Assembly (NCBI RefSeq): GCF_026627255.1
Contig: NZ_JAPNLM010000043.1
Span: 1-44,626 of the forward strand
DNA length: 44,626 bases
Reading direction: 5' to 3'
Source of the DNA: Streptomyces antarcticus
GTDB lineage: Bacteria; Actinomycetota; Actinomycetes; Streptomycetales; Streptomycetaceae
Part shown: one piece after another, positions 32,020-41,767 of the stretch
Layout: every line of letters starts with the position of its first letter
Position numbering within the stretch: the first letter of the stretch is position 1
Position numbers and translations under genes: made by a program
Notes under the pieces: generated by a model
The model's input: only the letters and a program-made list of their open reading frames with translations
Told to the model about the DNA's origin: nothing
Databases searched by the model: none

Positions 32020-34809
32020 TTACGGGTGAGCCTCCCCGCGGATGACGGCGAGCAGTCCGTCCAGCTCGTCCGCCTTGAGCAGCACGTCACGGGCCTTGGA
32101 GCCCTCGCTCGGGCCGACGATCCCGCGCGATTCCATCAGGTCCATGAGCCGGCCGGCCTTCGCGAAGCCCACCCGCAGCTTGCGCTGGAGCATCGAGGTG
32201 GAGCCGAACTGGGTGGTGACCACGAGCTCCGCCGCCTGGCACAGCAGGTCGAGGTCGTCGCCGATGTCCTCGTCGATGTCCTTCTTCTGCTTCTGCCCGA
32301 CCGTGACGTCGTCCCGGAAGACGGGGGCCATCTGGTCCTTGCAGTGCTGGACGATCCCGGCGATCTCGTCCTCGGTGACGAAGGCGCCCTGGAGGCGGAC
32401 CGGCTTGTTGGCCCCCATCGGCAGGAACAGCCCGTCGCCCTTGCCGATCAGCTTCTCGGCGCCCGGCTGGTCGAGGATGACCCGGCTGTCGGCGAGGGAG
32501 GAGGTGGCGAAGGCGAGCCGCGAGGGCACGTTCGCCTTGATCAGGCCGGTGACCACGTCGACCGAGGGCCGCTGGGTGGCGAGCACCAGGTGGATGCCGG
32601 CCGCGCGGGCCAGCTGGGTGATCCGGACGATGGAGTCCTCGACGTCGCGCGGGGCCACCATCATCAGGTCGGCGAGCTCGTCGACGATCACCAGCAGGTA
32701 CGGGTACGGGCTCAGCTCCCGCTCGCTGCCCGGCGGCAGTTTGATCTTGCCGTCCCGGATGGCCTGGTTGAAGTCGTCGATGTGCCGGTAGCCGAAGGCG
32801 GCCAGGTCGTCGTAGCGCAGGTCCATCTCGCGCACGACCCACTGGAGCGCCTCGGCGGCCCGCTTGGGGTTGGTGATGATCGGCGTGATCAGGTGCGGAA
32901 TGCCCTCGTACGCCGTCAGCTCGACGCGCTTGGGGTCCACCAGCACCATCCGGACGTCCTCCGGGGTGGCCCGGACCATCACGGAGGTGATCAGGCAGTT
33001 GATGCAGGAGGACTTTCCGGAGCCGGTGGCGCCGGCCACCAGCACGTGCGGCATCTTGGCGAGGTTGGCCATGACGTAGCCGCCCTCGACGTCCTTGCCG
33101 AGCGCGACGAGCATCGGGTGGTCGTCCTCGGCCGCGTCCGCCAGTCGCAGGACGTCGCCGAGGTTGACCATCTCGCGGTCGGTGTTCGGGATCTCGATGC
33201 CGACCGCGGACTTGCCGGGGATCGGGCTGATGATCCGGACGTCCGGGGACGCCACCGCGTAGGCGATGTTCTTCGCCAGCGCCGTGATCCGCTCGACCTT
33301 CACGGCCGCGCCGAGGGTCACCTCGTAGCGGGTGACCGTCGGTCCCCGGGTGAAGCCGGTGACCTTCGCGTCGACCTTGAACTCGGTGAAGACGTTCGTC
33401 AGCGAGTCGACCACGGCGTCGTTGGCGGCGCTGCGCGTCTTGCCGGGGCCGCCGCGCTCCAGCAGGTCGAGCGACGGCAGCGAGTACGTGATGTCCCCGC
33501 GCAGCTGGAGCTGCTCGGCGCGCGGCGGCAGCGGCTGGCTCTCCGGCGCGGTCTTGGTCAGGTCGGGCACCGCCAGCGTCCCGGACACCGCGGCGGTGGT
33601 GTCGTGCGGCTCCTCGGCGGGCGGCGCCGCGGGAGGGGTCGCGGGCGGCGCCGGTACGGGCCGCTCCGCGCGCGCCGGCGGCACCGGGGCGGTGGGCTCC
33701 GCGCCCTCCCGCTCGGGGGTGATCCCCTGGGTCAGGTCGGCGACGAGCGGGGACGGCGGCAGCCCGCCGTACACCGCGCCGTCCAGGGCGGCGGCGGCCG
33801 CGGCGGCCACGTCGACGGCGTCCATCTCGCGGTTCATGGCCGGCCGGGCCGAACTCCGCCGCGGGCGGCGGCGCCGGGTGAGCGCCTCCTCCTCGGCGAC
33901 GTCCGCCGGGTCGCCGGACTGCGCGTCGGCGCCGCCGCGGGCCCGCCACCGCTCCGGATCGTGCCGGTCGCCGGGGGCCGGGCCGGCCTCGTGGTCCCCG
34001 TAGCCCTCGTCGTACTCGTTCGGCGCGATGATCCCGAGCCGGATGCCGAGCCGCCGCAGCCGCTGCGGGATGGCGTTGACCGGGGTCGCGGTGACCACCA
34101 GCAGTCCGAAGACCGTCAGCAGCACCAGCATCGGCACGGCCAGCGGCGCGCCCATGGTGAAGATCAGCGGCTTGGAGGCGCCCCACCCGATCAGCCCGCC
34201 CGCGTCCTGCATGGCGGTGGTGCCCTCGTCCCGGCCGGGCGCTCCGCAGGCGATGTGGACCAGGCCCAGGACACCGATGGCGAGGGCGGAGAGTCCGATG
34301 CCGATCCGGCCGTTGGCGTCGGCCTGCTCGGGGTGCCGGATGAAGCGCACCGCCATGACCCCGAGCAGGATCGGTACGAGCAGGTCGAGCCGGCCGAAGG
34401 CCCCGGTGACCAGCATCGTGACCAGGTCCCCGACGGGACCGCTCAGGTTCGACCAGGTTCCGGCGGCGACGATCAGCGCGAGGGCGAGGAGCAGCAGCGC
34501 CAGGCCGTCCTTGCGGTGGGCCGGATCCAGGTTCTTGGCACCCTGGCCGATGCCGCGGAAGACCGCGCCGACCGCGTGCGCGCAGCCCAGCCAGACGGCG
34601 CGCACCAGCCGCACCACACCCCCGGTCGGTGAGGGCGCGGGCTTGGCCGCGACCTTCTTGACCGGTGCGCGCCGGGCCGCCGCGGCCTTCTTCGCGGGAG
34701 GTCTGCGCGCGGGAGCCGCCTTCTTCGCCGGCGCCGTCGTACGGCCGGTGCGGCCCTTCGCGGTGCCCGCGGTGCTCGGGGAACCCTTACCGGACGTACT
34801 TGAGGCCAT
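32020..34809 (-). CDS. ftsK: DNA translocase FtsK/SpoIIIE
   Basis: Protein of 929 residues that pumps chromosomes through closing septa, important during sporulation septation. The N-terminus is a basic Ala/Lys tail, followed by about four or five membrane segments (100-280), an Ala/Pro linker, the RecA-like motor with Walker A GATGSGKSSCINC (about 590-600) and Walker B VIVDELADLMM, and the DNA-sequence-sensing gamma winged helix (STSMLQRKLRVGFAKAGRLM in outline) at the end. ATG 34809 is chosen from the basic start (MASSTSGKGS). Upstream of the RodZ-like gene on the same strand. Confidence 0.96.
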   Translation of the reverse strand: MASSTSGKGSPSTAGTAKGRTGRTTAPAKKAAPARRPPAKKAAAARRAPVKKVAAKPAPSPTGGVVRLVRAVWLGCAHAVGAVFRGIGQGAKNLDPAHRKDGLALLLLALALIVAAGTWSNLSGPVGDLVTMLVTGAFGRLDLLVPILLGVMAVRFIRHPEQADANGRIGIGLSALAIGVLGLVHIACGAPGRDEGTTAMQDAGGLIGWGASKPLIFTMGAPLAVPMLVLLTVFGLLVVTATPVNAIPQRLRRLGIRLGIIAPNEYDEGYGDHEAGPAPGDRHDPERWRARGGADAQSGDPADVAEEEALTRRRRPRRSSARPAMNREMDAVDVAAAAAAALDGAVYGGLPPSPLVADLTQGITPEREGAEPTAPVPPARAERPVPAPPATPPAAPPAEEPHDTTAAVSGTLAVPDLTKTAPESQPLPPRAEQLQLRGDITYSLPSLDLLERGGPGKTRSAANDAVVDSLTNVFTEFKVDAKVTGFTRGPTVTRYEVTLGAAVKVERITALAKNIAYAVASPDVRIISPIPGKSAVGIEIPNTDREMVNLGDVLRLADAAEDDHPMLVALGKDVEGGYVMANLAKMPHVLVAGATGSGKSSCINCLITSVMVRATPEDVRMVLVDPKRVELTAYEGIPHLITPIITNPKRAAEALQWVVREMDLRYDDLAAFGYRHIDDFNQAIRDGKIKLPPGSERELSPYPYLLVIVDELADLMMVAPRDVEDSIVRITQLARAAGIHLVLATQRPSVDVVTGLIKANVPSRLAFATSSLADSRVILDQPGAEKLIGKGDGLFLPMGANKPVRLQGAFVTEDEIAGIVQHCKDQMAPVFRDDVTVGQKQKKDIDEDIGDDLDLLCQAAELVVTTQFGSTSMLQRKLRVGFAKAGRLMDLMESRGIVGPSEGSKARDVLLKADELDGLLAVIRGEAHP

Positions 34810-34989
34810 GGGGCCGAGGTTACCGGTGCGCACGCCGGTGGACACGCGTGCCCACCCCTTCACCCGTTCGTGTCGCCCGCCCCACCGGTGCTTTGACACT
34901 CCGCCAGACCTGACGCCCGCCCAGGACGCTCCCCGGCCGGGCCTCTTCGCGGAGCGGGGCCCGGACGCCGGGGTCCCGTCGGCTCCGGC

Positions 34990-35046
34990 CGGTGCGTGGT
35001 TGCGCGGGCGGTGCGTGGTGGTGGGGCCGGTGCGTGGCGGTGGGGC
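34990..35046. repeat. 19-bp tandem repeat, three copies
   Basis: Three 19-bp units beginning CGGTGCGTGG (34990, 35009, 35028) lie just past the osaB stop. The second and third copies differ at one base, the first is more diverged. Nothing else is recognisable in the 249-base gap between osaB and ftsK. Confidence 0.8.
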
Positions 35047-35058
35047 CGGTCGTCCGGC

Positions 35059-35739
35059 TCAGCCCTGGACGGGCAGCATCGCGCCGCCGCCGGTACCGGG
35101 CTCCAGCGCGTCGAGCGCCCGCCGCAGTCCGGTCAGTTTGCGCTCCAGGTGGGCGGCGGTCGCGACCACCCCGGCGTCGGCCGAGTCCTCGCCGAGCTGC
35201 TTGGTCAGCGCCTCCGCCTGCTCCTCGACCGCCGCGAGCCGCGCGGAGAGCTCGGCCAGCAGTCCGGCCGTCTCCTTGCCGGCGTCCACGCCGTCGGAGC
35301 TGCCGCCCTCCAGCTGGAGCCGCAGCAGGGCCGCCTGCTCACGCAGTTGGCAGTTCTTCGTGTACAGCTCCACGAAGACCGAGACCTTGGCCCGCAGCAC
35401 CCACGGGTCGAAGGGCTTGGAGATGTAGTCGACCGCACCCGCCGCGTACCCGCGGAACGTGTGGTGCGGACCGTGGTTGATCGCGGTGAGGAAGATGATC
35501 GGGATGTCCCGGGTCCGCTCCCGCCGCTTGATGTGCGCGGCCGTCTCGAATCCGTCCATCCCCGGCATCTGCACATCCAGCAGGATGACCGCGAAATCGT
35601 CCGTCAGCAGCGCTTTGAGCGCTTCCTCCCCCGACGACGCCCGGACCAGTGTCTGATCGAGCGCGGAGAGGATGGCCTCCAGCGCCAGCAGATTCTCCGG
35701 CCGGTCGTCGACCAGGAGGATCTTGGCCTTCTGCACCAT
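35059..35739 (-). CDS. osaB: Response regulator OsaB
   Basis: Protein of 226 residues: a receiver domain (about 1-120; VDDRPENLLALE, phosphoacceptor D55 in VILLDVQMPGMDG, SKPFDPWVLRAKV) followed by a long coiled coil (about 125-215) and no DNA-binding domain. In S. coelicolor OsaB is needed for adaptation to osmotic stress and works with the hybrid kinase OsaA, encoded next to it. ATG 35739 has GAGGACAGG upstream; the open frame extends further but lacks a site. The coiled coil suggests a protein-protein output. Confidence 0.9.
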   Translation of the reverse strand: MVQKAKILLVDDRPENLLALEAILSALDQTLVRASSGEEALKALLTDDFAVILLDVQMPGMDGFETAAHIKRRERTRDIPIIFLTAINHGPHHTFRGYAAGAVDYISKPFDPWVLRAKVSVFVELYTKNCQLREQAALLRLQLEGGSSDGVDAGKETAGLLAELSARLAAVEEQAEALTKQLGEDSADAGVVATAAHLERKLTGLRRALDALEPGTGGGAMLPVQG

Positions 35740-36013
35740 GCCCTGTCCTCCTCGCCCCGGCATGGGGCCTCCCCGGCTCCAGGCCCCGGCCTGTGCGCCG
35801 GGCCCCGCCCCAGAGGAAGGCATCCTTGCGCCGTCCGTCCTTGTGCCGGTCATCGTAGCCCCAGTCCCGAGATCGCCACACCCTGTCACCAAGATGTCAC
35901 TGTGCACGAAGCGGAAACGCGGTGGGAGACCAGAAGGTTCCCCGCCCGCCCGCCTCCCACACCCGTGCGGCCGCACCGCGGCGGCCCTGCCCGTCCGTAT
36001 GCCCGCCGCGCGG

Positions 36014-39000
36014 TCACTTTCCCCGCATCCACTGCTCCATCACCGACAACAGGTAGTCGGGGTCGACGGGCTTGGTGACGTAGTCGGAGGCACCGGAGTC
36101 GATCGCCTTCTCCCGGTCGCCCTTCATCGCCTTCGCCGTCAGCGCGATGATCGGCAGCCCCGCGAACTGCGGCATCCGCCGGATCGCCGACGTCGTCGCG
36201 TACCCGTCCATCTCCGGCATCATGATGTCCATCAGCACGACCGTCACGTCGTCGTGCTGCTCCAGGACCTCGATGCCCTCCCGCCCGTTCTCCGCGTACA
36301 GCACGGACAGCCCGTGCTGCTCCAGCACGCTGGTCAGCGCGAAGACGTTGCGTACGTCGTCGTCCACGATGAGCACCTGCTCGCCGCGGAAGTCGTACGT
36401 CCGGGGCACCACCGGAAGCTCGTCCTCCGCATCGCCCCAGCCGGCCTCGGCGCCCACCGCGCTGGGCTGCCCCGGCACCGCCGTACGCGGCTCCTGGTCA
36501 CTCAGCGGCTTGCGCCGCCGCCGGAACAGCGCGGCCGGACCGCCGCCCTGCCCCGCCTGCTCACCGGTCGGCAGGGAGGCCCGTACCGGCTGGGCCCGCA
36601 CCGGAGCCGCGGGCGCCGCGGCGACCGGCGGCAGCGCGGGCCGCGGCTCGTCCGCCGGCCTGCGGTACAGCTCGCCGCGCGCGCCGCCGGGCGCGGGCGG
36701 TGCGTATCCCTGCGGGGGAAGCTCGCTCGGGTGCAGCGGCAGGTACAGCGTGAAGGTGGACCCGCGGCCCGGCTCGCTCGCGGCGTAGACCTCGCCGCCC
36801 AGCAGCCGGGCGATCTCCCGGCTGATGGACAGCCCGAGGCCCGTGCCGCCGTACTTGCGGCTGGTGGTCCCGTCGGCCTGCTTGAACGCTTCGAAGATCA
36901 CCAGCATCTTGCTCGCCGCGATCCCGATCCCGGTGTCCGTCACCGAGAAGGCGATCAGGTCCCCGTCCGCCTCCCTCAGCGATCCGGCTTCCAGCAGCTG
37001 TTCCCGGATCGCCGTGGGAACGTCGGCCCCGGCGGGCCGGATCACCAGCTCCACCGCCCCGGTGTCGGTGAACTTCACCGCGTTCGACAGCAGGTTGCGC
37101 AGCACCTGCAGCAGCCGCTGCTCGTCGGTGTGCAGGGTGGCGGGCAGCTCCGGGGAGACCCGCACCGAGAAGTCGAGCCCCTTCTCCGCGGTCAGCGGCC
37201 GGAAGGTGGCCTCCACGTAGTCGACGAGCTGGACCAGCGCGATCCGCGTCGGCGAGACGTCCATCTTGCCCGCCTCGACCTTCGACAGGTCCAGGATGTC
37301 GTTGATCAGCTGCAACAGGTCCGAACCGGCGCCGTGGATGGTCTCGGCGAACTCGACCTGCTTCGGCGACAGGTTCTCCTCGGCGTTGTCGGCGAGCAGC
37401 TTGGCCAGGATCAGCAGCGAGTTGAGCGGGGTCCGCAGCTCGTGCGACATGTTCGCCAGGAACTCGCTCTTGTAGCGCATCGAGACCGCGAGCTGCTCGG
37501 CCCGCTCCTCCAGGACCTGCCGGGCCTCCTCGATCTCGGTGTTCTTCACCTCGATGTCCCGGTTCTGCTGGGCCAGCAGCTCGGCCTTCTCCTCCAGCTC
37601 CGCGTTGGCGGCCTGGAGGGCCTTCTGCCGGTTCTCCAGTTCGTCGGAGCGCTCGCGCAGCTGCTCCGTCATCTCCTGCGACTGCTTGAGCAGCATCTCC
37701 GTCTTGGAGTTGACGCTGATGGTGTTGACGCTGGTGCCGATCATCTCGGCGATCTGGCTGAGGAAGTCCTTCTGGATCTGCGTGAACGGCGTGAAGGAGG
37801 CCAGCTCGATGACGCCGAGCACCTTCCCCTCGAAGAGCACGGGCAGCACGATCACGTGCGCCGGCGGCGCCTCGCCCAGCCCCGAGGAGATCCGCAGGTA
37901 GCCGGGCGGGGTGTTCTCGACGAGGATCGTCCGCTTCTCTTCGGCGACGGTCCCGATCAGCCCCTCCCCCGGCCGGAACGAGATCGGCATCTGACCCCCG
38001 GCGTACGCGTAACTCCCGCGCATCCGCAGCTCGTACGAACCGTCCGCGCCCCCCTCCGTCCCGATCTGGGTGGTCCCGCCGGCCGGCAGCGCCAGGAAGA
38101 AGGCGCCGTGCTGCGCCGAGACCACCGGGGTGAGCTCGCTCATGATCAGCTTGGCCACGTCGTCCAGCTCCCGGCGCCCCTGCATCAGGGCCGAGATCCG
38201 GGCGAGGTTGCCCTTGAGCCAGTCCTGCTCCTTGTTGGCCAAGGTGGTGTCGCGCAGGTTGACGATCATCGTGTTGATGTTGTCCTGGAGGACCTGGATC
38301 TCCCCCGCCGCGTCCACGTCGACCTTCAGGCTGAGGTCGCCGCGGGTCACCGCGGTGGCCACCGCCGCGATGGCACGGACCTGCCGGGTGAGGTTGCCGG
38401 CCATCTCGTTCACGGACTCGGTGAGGTCCCGCCACGTGCCGTCGACGTCCCGGACCCGGGCCTGGCCGCCGAGGATGCCCTCCGTGCCCACCTCGCGGGC
38501 GACCCGGGTGACCTGGTCGGCGAAGGAGGACAGCTGGTCGACCATCGTGTTGATGGTCGTCTTGAGCTCCAGGATCTCGCCCCGGGCGTCGATGTCGATC
38601 TTCTTGGTCATGTCGCCCTTGGCGATGGCGGTCGTGACCATGGCGATCTGCCGCACCTGACCGGTGAGGTTGGAGGCCATGAAGTTCACCGAGTCGGTGA
38701 GGTCCTTCCAGGTCCCCGAGACGCCCGGCACGTGCGCCTGGCCGCCCAGGCGGCCCTCCGTGCCCACCTCTCGGGCCACGCGCGTGACCTCGTCCGCGAA
38801 CGACGACAGGGTCTTCACCATCGTGTTCACGGTGTCCGCGAGCTGGGCGACCTCACCCCGCGCCTCGACGGTGACCTTCTTCGTCAGGTCGCCGTTGGCG
38901 ACCGCCGCCGAGACCTGCGCGATCCCGCGCACCTGGGCCGTCAGGTTCCCGGCCATGGTGTTGACGTTGTCGCTGAGGTCCTTCCAGATGCCGGTGACCC

Positions 39001-41539
39001 CGCGCACCCTGGCCTGGCCGCCGAGGATGCCCTCGGTGCCCACCTCGCGGGCCACCCTGGTCACCTGCTCGGCGAACGAGGACAGCTGGTCCACCATCGT
39101 GTTCACGGTGGTGACCAGCTCGAGGATCTCGCCCTTCGCGTCGACGGTGATCTTCTTCGACAGGTCTCCCATGGCGACCGCCGTGGTCACCTCGGCGATG
39201 TTGCGGACCTGCGAGGTCAGGTTGTTGGCCATGAAGTTGACGGACTGGGTGAGGTCCTTCCAGGTGCCGGAGACGCCCTTGACCTCCGCCTGCCCGCCGA
39301 GGATGCCCTCGGTGCCGACCTCCCGGGCCACCCGGGTCACCTGCTCCGCGAAGTTCGACAGCTGGTCGACCATCGTGTTCAGGGTGTTCTTCAGCTCCAG
39401 GATCTCGCCCCGGGCGTCCACGTCGATCTTCTGCGACAGGTCACCGCGCGCCACCGCCGTGGCGACCTGGGCGATGTTGCGGACCTGCGAGGTCAGATTC
39501 CCGGCCATGCCGTTCACCGAGTCCGTCAGGTCCCGCCACACGCCGGCCACCCCGGGCACCTGCGCCTGGCCGCCGAGGCGGCCCTCCGTACCCACGTCCC
39601 GGGCGACGCGGGTCACCTGCTCCGCGAAGGCCGAGAGCTGGTCGACCATCGTGTTGATCGTGTTCTTCAGCTCCAGGATCTCGCCCCGGGCGTCCACGTC
39701 GATCTTCTGCGACAGGTCACCGCGCGCCACCGCCGTGGTCACCTGGGCGATCTGGCGGACCTGCGAGGTCAGGTTCCCGGCCATGAAGTTGACCGAGTCG
39801 GTCAGCTCCTTCCAGGTACCGGAGACCCCCTCCACCCGGGCCTGGCCGCCGAGGCGGCCCTCCGTACCCACGTCCCGGGCCATCCGCGTGACCTGGTCGG
39901 CGAACGACGACAGCTGGTCGACCATCGTGTTCACGGTGTTCTTCAGCTGGAGCATCTCGCCGGACACGTCCACGGTGACCTTCTGCGACAGGTCGCCGTT
40001 GGCCACCGCCGTCGTCACCTGCGCGATGTTGCGCACCTGGCCGGTGAGGTTGCGGAAGGCGGTGTTCACCGAGTCGGTGAGGTCCTTCCACGTGCCGGCC
40101 GCCCCGGGCACCTGCGCCTGGCCGCCGAGCTCGCCCTCGACACCGACCTCGCGGGCCACCCGCGTGACCTCCGCGCCGAAGGACTGGAGCTGGTCGACCA
40201 TCGTGTTGACGGTGTTCTTCAGCTCCAGCATCTCGCCGGCCACATTGACGGTGACCTTCTGCGACAGATCGCCGTTGGCCACCGCCGTCGTCACCTGCGC
40301 GATGTCCCGCACCTGCGTGGTGAGGTTGCGGAAGACCGTGTTCACCGAGTCGGTGAGGTCCTTCCACGTCCCCGCCGCCCCCGGTACCTGCGCCTGCCCG
40401 CCGAGCAGGCCCTTCGCCCCGACCTCGCTGGCCACGCGGGTGACCTCGTCGGCGAACGTGCGCAGCGTCTCGGTCATCTGGTTGATCGTTTCGGCCAGCT
40501 GCGCCACCTCGCCGCGCGCGCTCACCCGCACCTTCTGCGACAGGTCGCCGTTCGCGACCGCCGTCGTCACCTGCGCGATCCCGCGCACCTGGGCCGTCAG
40601 GTTCCCGGCCATGGTGTTGACCGAGTCGGTCAGGTCCTTCCATACGCCCGCGACGCCCGGCACCTTCGCCTGGCCGCCCAGCTCGCCCTCCGTACCCACC
40701 TCACGGGCGACGCGCGTCACCTCGGAGGAGAAGGACGACAGCTGGTCCACCATCGTGTTCACGGTGTTCTTCAGCTGGAGCATCTCACCGGCCACGTGCA
40801 CGGTGACCTTGCGCGACAGATCGCCCTTCGCCACCGCCGTCGTGACGAGAGCAATGTCACGCACCTGGGCGGTGAGCCGGTACGCCATCGTGTTGACGGA
40901 ATCGGTCAGGTCCTTCCAGGAACCCGACATCCCGCGCACCTGGGCCTGCCCGCCGAGCTTGCCCTCGGTACCGACCTCCAGCGCCACGCGCGTCACCTCG
41001 TCGGTGAACGCGGACAGCTGGTCGACCAGGTTGTTGACCGTACGGCCGACCTTCAGGAACTCCCCGCGCAGCGGATGCCCGGCCCCCTCGGCGGCCTGCG
41101 TCCGCAGGTCCATGCGCTGGTCCAGGTCGCCCTCGGCGACCGCGGACAGCACCCGGCCCACCTCGGACACCGGGCGGGCGAGGTCGTCCACCAGCTGGTT
41201 CGAGGCATCGATCGCGGCCGCCCAGGAGCCCTCGCAGGCACCTGTTTCCAGCCGTTCGCTCAGCTTGCCCTCACGGCCCACCATCCGCCTGACGCGGGAC
41301 AGTTCCCCGGTCAGGTGCAGGTTACGGTCGGCCACCTCGTTGTAGACGGCGGCGATCTCCGCCATCACTCCGTCGCCGGACACCGTCAGCCGCTTGCGGA
41401 AGTTCCCGTCCCGCATCGACACCAGGGCCGTGAGCAGCCGGTTCAGGGCGGCGGTATCGACCTCCGTCGTGCCACTGCGCCGGGAACGACCGCCCTTCGG
41501 CCGCGTTCCCGTACGCCGCACCGCTGCGCCAGACTCCAC
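36014..41539 (-). CDS. osaA: Hybrid sensor histidine kinase OsaA with ten 92-residue HAMP repeats
   Basis: Cytosolic protein of 1841 residues with no membrane segment. Layout: N-terminal HAMP-like region (about 30-190), ten repeats of 92 residues (about 196-1115), a GAF domain (about 1130-1265), coiled coil (1275-1355), histidine kinase with H1366 in SHELRTPLNS and ATPase motifs TGIGI and GGTGLGLSI, a Pro/Ala-rich linker, and a C-terminal receiver domain with phosphoacceptor D1771 (LMDIMMPEMDG). In S. coelicolor OsaA/OsaB act in osmoadaptation. GTG 41539 has GGGAGG upstream and gives the expected length; the frame stays open far into osaC on the other strand because of base composition. Confidence 0.93.
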   Translation of the reverse strand: MESGAAVRRTGTRPKGGRSRRSGTTEVDTAALNRLLTALVSMRDGNFRKRLTVSGDGVMAEIAAVYNEVADRNLHLTGELSRVRRMVGREGKLSERLETGACEGSWAAAIDASNQLVDDLARPVSEVGRVLSAVAEGDLDQRMDLRTQAAEGAGHPLRGEFLKVGRTVNNLVDQLSAFTDEVTRVALEVGTEGKLGGQAQVRGMSGSWKDLTDSVNTMAYRLTAQVRDIALVTTAVAKGDLSRKVTVHVAGEMLQLKNTVNTMVDQLSSFSSEVTRVAREVGTEGELGGQAKVPGVAGVWKDLTDSVNTMAGNLTAQVRGIAQVTTAVANGDLSQKVRVSARGEVAQLAETINQMTETLRTFADEVTRVASEVGAKGLLGGQAQVPGAAGTWKDLTDSVNTVFRNLTTQVRDIAQVTTAVANGDLSQKVTVNVAGEMLELKNTVNTMVDQLQSFGAEVTRVAREVGVEGELGGQAQVPGAAGTWKDLTDSVNTAFRNLTGQVRNIAQVTTAVANGDLSQKVTVDVSGEMLQLKNTVNTMVDQLSSFADQVTRMARDVGTEGRLGGQARVEGVSGTWKELTDSVNFMAGNLTSQVRQIAQVTTAVARGDLSQKIDVDARGEILELKNTINTMVDQLSAFAEQVTRVARDVGTEGRLGGQAQVPGVAGVWRDLTDSVNGMAGNLTSQVRNIAQVATAVARGDLSQKIDVDARGEILELKNTLNTMVDQLSNFAEQVTRVAREVGTEGILGGQAEVKGVSGTWKDLTQSVNFMANNLTSQVRNIAEVTTAVAMGDLSKKITVDAKGEILELVTTVNTMVDQLSSFAEQVTRVAREVGTEGILGGQARVRGVTGIWKDLSDNVNTMAGNLTAQVRGIAQVSAAVANGDLTKKVTVEARGEVAQLADTVNTMVKTLSSFADEVTRVAREVGTEGRLGGQAHVPGVSGTWKDLTDSVNFMASNLTGQVRQIAMVTTAIAKGDMTKKIDIDARGEILELKTTINTMVDQLSSFADQVTRVAREVGTEGILGGQARVRDVDGTWRDLTESVNEMAGNLTRQVRAIAAVATAVTRGDLSLKVDVDAAGEIQVLQDNINTMIVNLRDTTLANKEQDWLKGNLARISALMQGRRELDDVAKLIMSELTPVVSAQHGAFFLALPAGGTTQIGTEGGADGSYELRMRGSYAYAGGQMPISFRPGEGLIGTVAEEKRTILVENTPPGYLRISSGLGEAPPAHVIVLPVLFEGKVLGVIELASFTPFTQIQKDFLSQIAEMIGTSVNTISVNSKTEMLLKQSQEMTEQLRERSDELENRQKALQAANAELEEKAELLAQQNRDIEVKNTEIEEARQVLEERAEQLAVSMRYKSEFLANMSHELRTPLNSLLILAKLLADNAEENLSPKQVEFAETIHGAGSDLLQLINDILDLSKVEAGKMDVSPTRIALVQLVDYVEATFRPLTAEKGLDFSVRVSPELPATLHTDEQRLLQVLRNLLSNAVKFTDTGAVELVIRPAGADVPTAIREQLLEAGSLREADGDLIAFSVTDTGIGIAASKMLVIFEAFKQADGTTSRKYGGTGLGLSISREIARLLGGEVYAASEPGRGSTFTLYLPLHPSELPPQGYAPPAPGGARGELYRRPADEPRPALPPVAAAPAAPVRAQPVRASLPTGEQAGQGGGPAALFRRRRKPLSDQEPRTAVPGQPSAVGAEAGWGDAEDELPVVPRTYDFRGEQVLIVDDDVRNVFALTSVLEQHGLSVLYAENGREGIEVLEQHDDVTVVLMDIMMPEMDGYATTSAIRRMPQFAGLPIIALTAKAMKGDREKAIDSGASDYVTKPVDPDYLLSVMEQWMRGK
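38195..40955 (-). repeat. Ten in-frame 276-bp HAMP repeats in osaA
   Basis: The units start at a G-G-Q-A motif and contain W(K/R)-D/E-L-T/S-x-S/N-V-N, Q-V-R-x-I-A and G-D-L/M-S/T-x-K, each 92 residues (276 bp). All ten are intact and differ mainly at synonymous sites and the motif G-T-E-G-x-L. Each unit equals a pair of HAMP modules. Confidence 0.93.
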
Positions 41540-41767
41540 CGTGTCCCTCCCGAAAGGGTCGACCACTGTTCCACCGGATACCGGACTCCTCGCGAGCCGG
41601 CCCTCCAAGCCTGCCCAGTGTTTCACCCTGGCCGAACCCGGCCATAACACTCCGGCACCATCGCACACCGGCCGTACCCTGCGGGTGGATTCCCCGACGA
41701 CGGCACCATGCCGACCGCGAAGGTAAGTAACCTGGCACCCGATGTCCAACCGCGTCGAAGGAGACTC

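Noticed and set aside
31897..34632. A 911-codon plus-strand frame
   Set aside because: Antisense to ftsK, whose motor motifs are complete on the other strand; no ribosome site or known domain.
35672..41647. A 1991-codon open frame on the plus strand
   Set aside because: It lies antisense to osaA. Its His/Val/Leu/Asp-rich repeats are the reverse reading of the 276-bp HAMP units, and long antisense frames are usual in high-GC DNA.
41540..41767. A SigB-type promoter between osaA and osaC
   Set aside because: GGGTAC occurs on the minus strand near 41683-41690, but no convincing -35 lies at the right distance.
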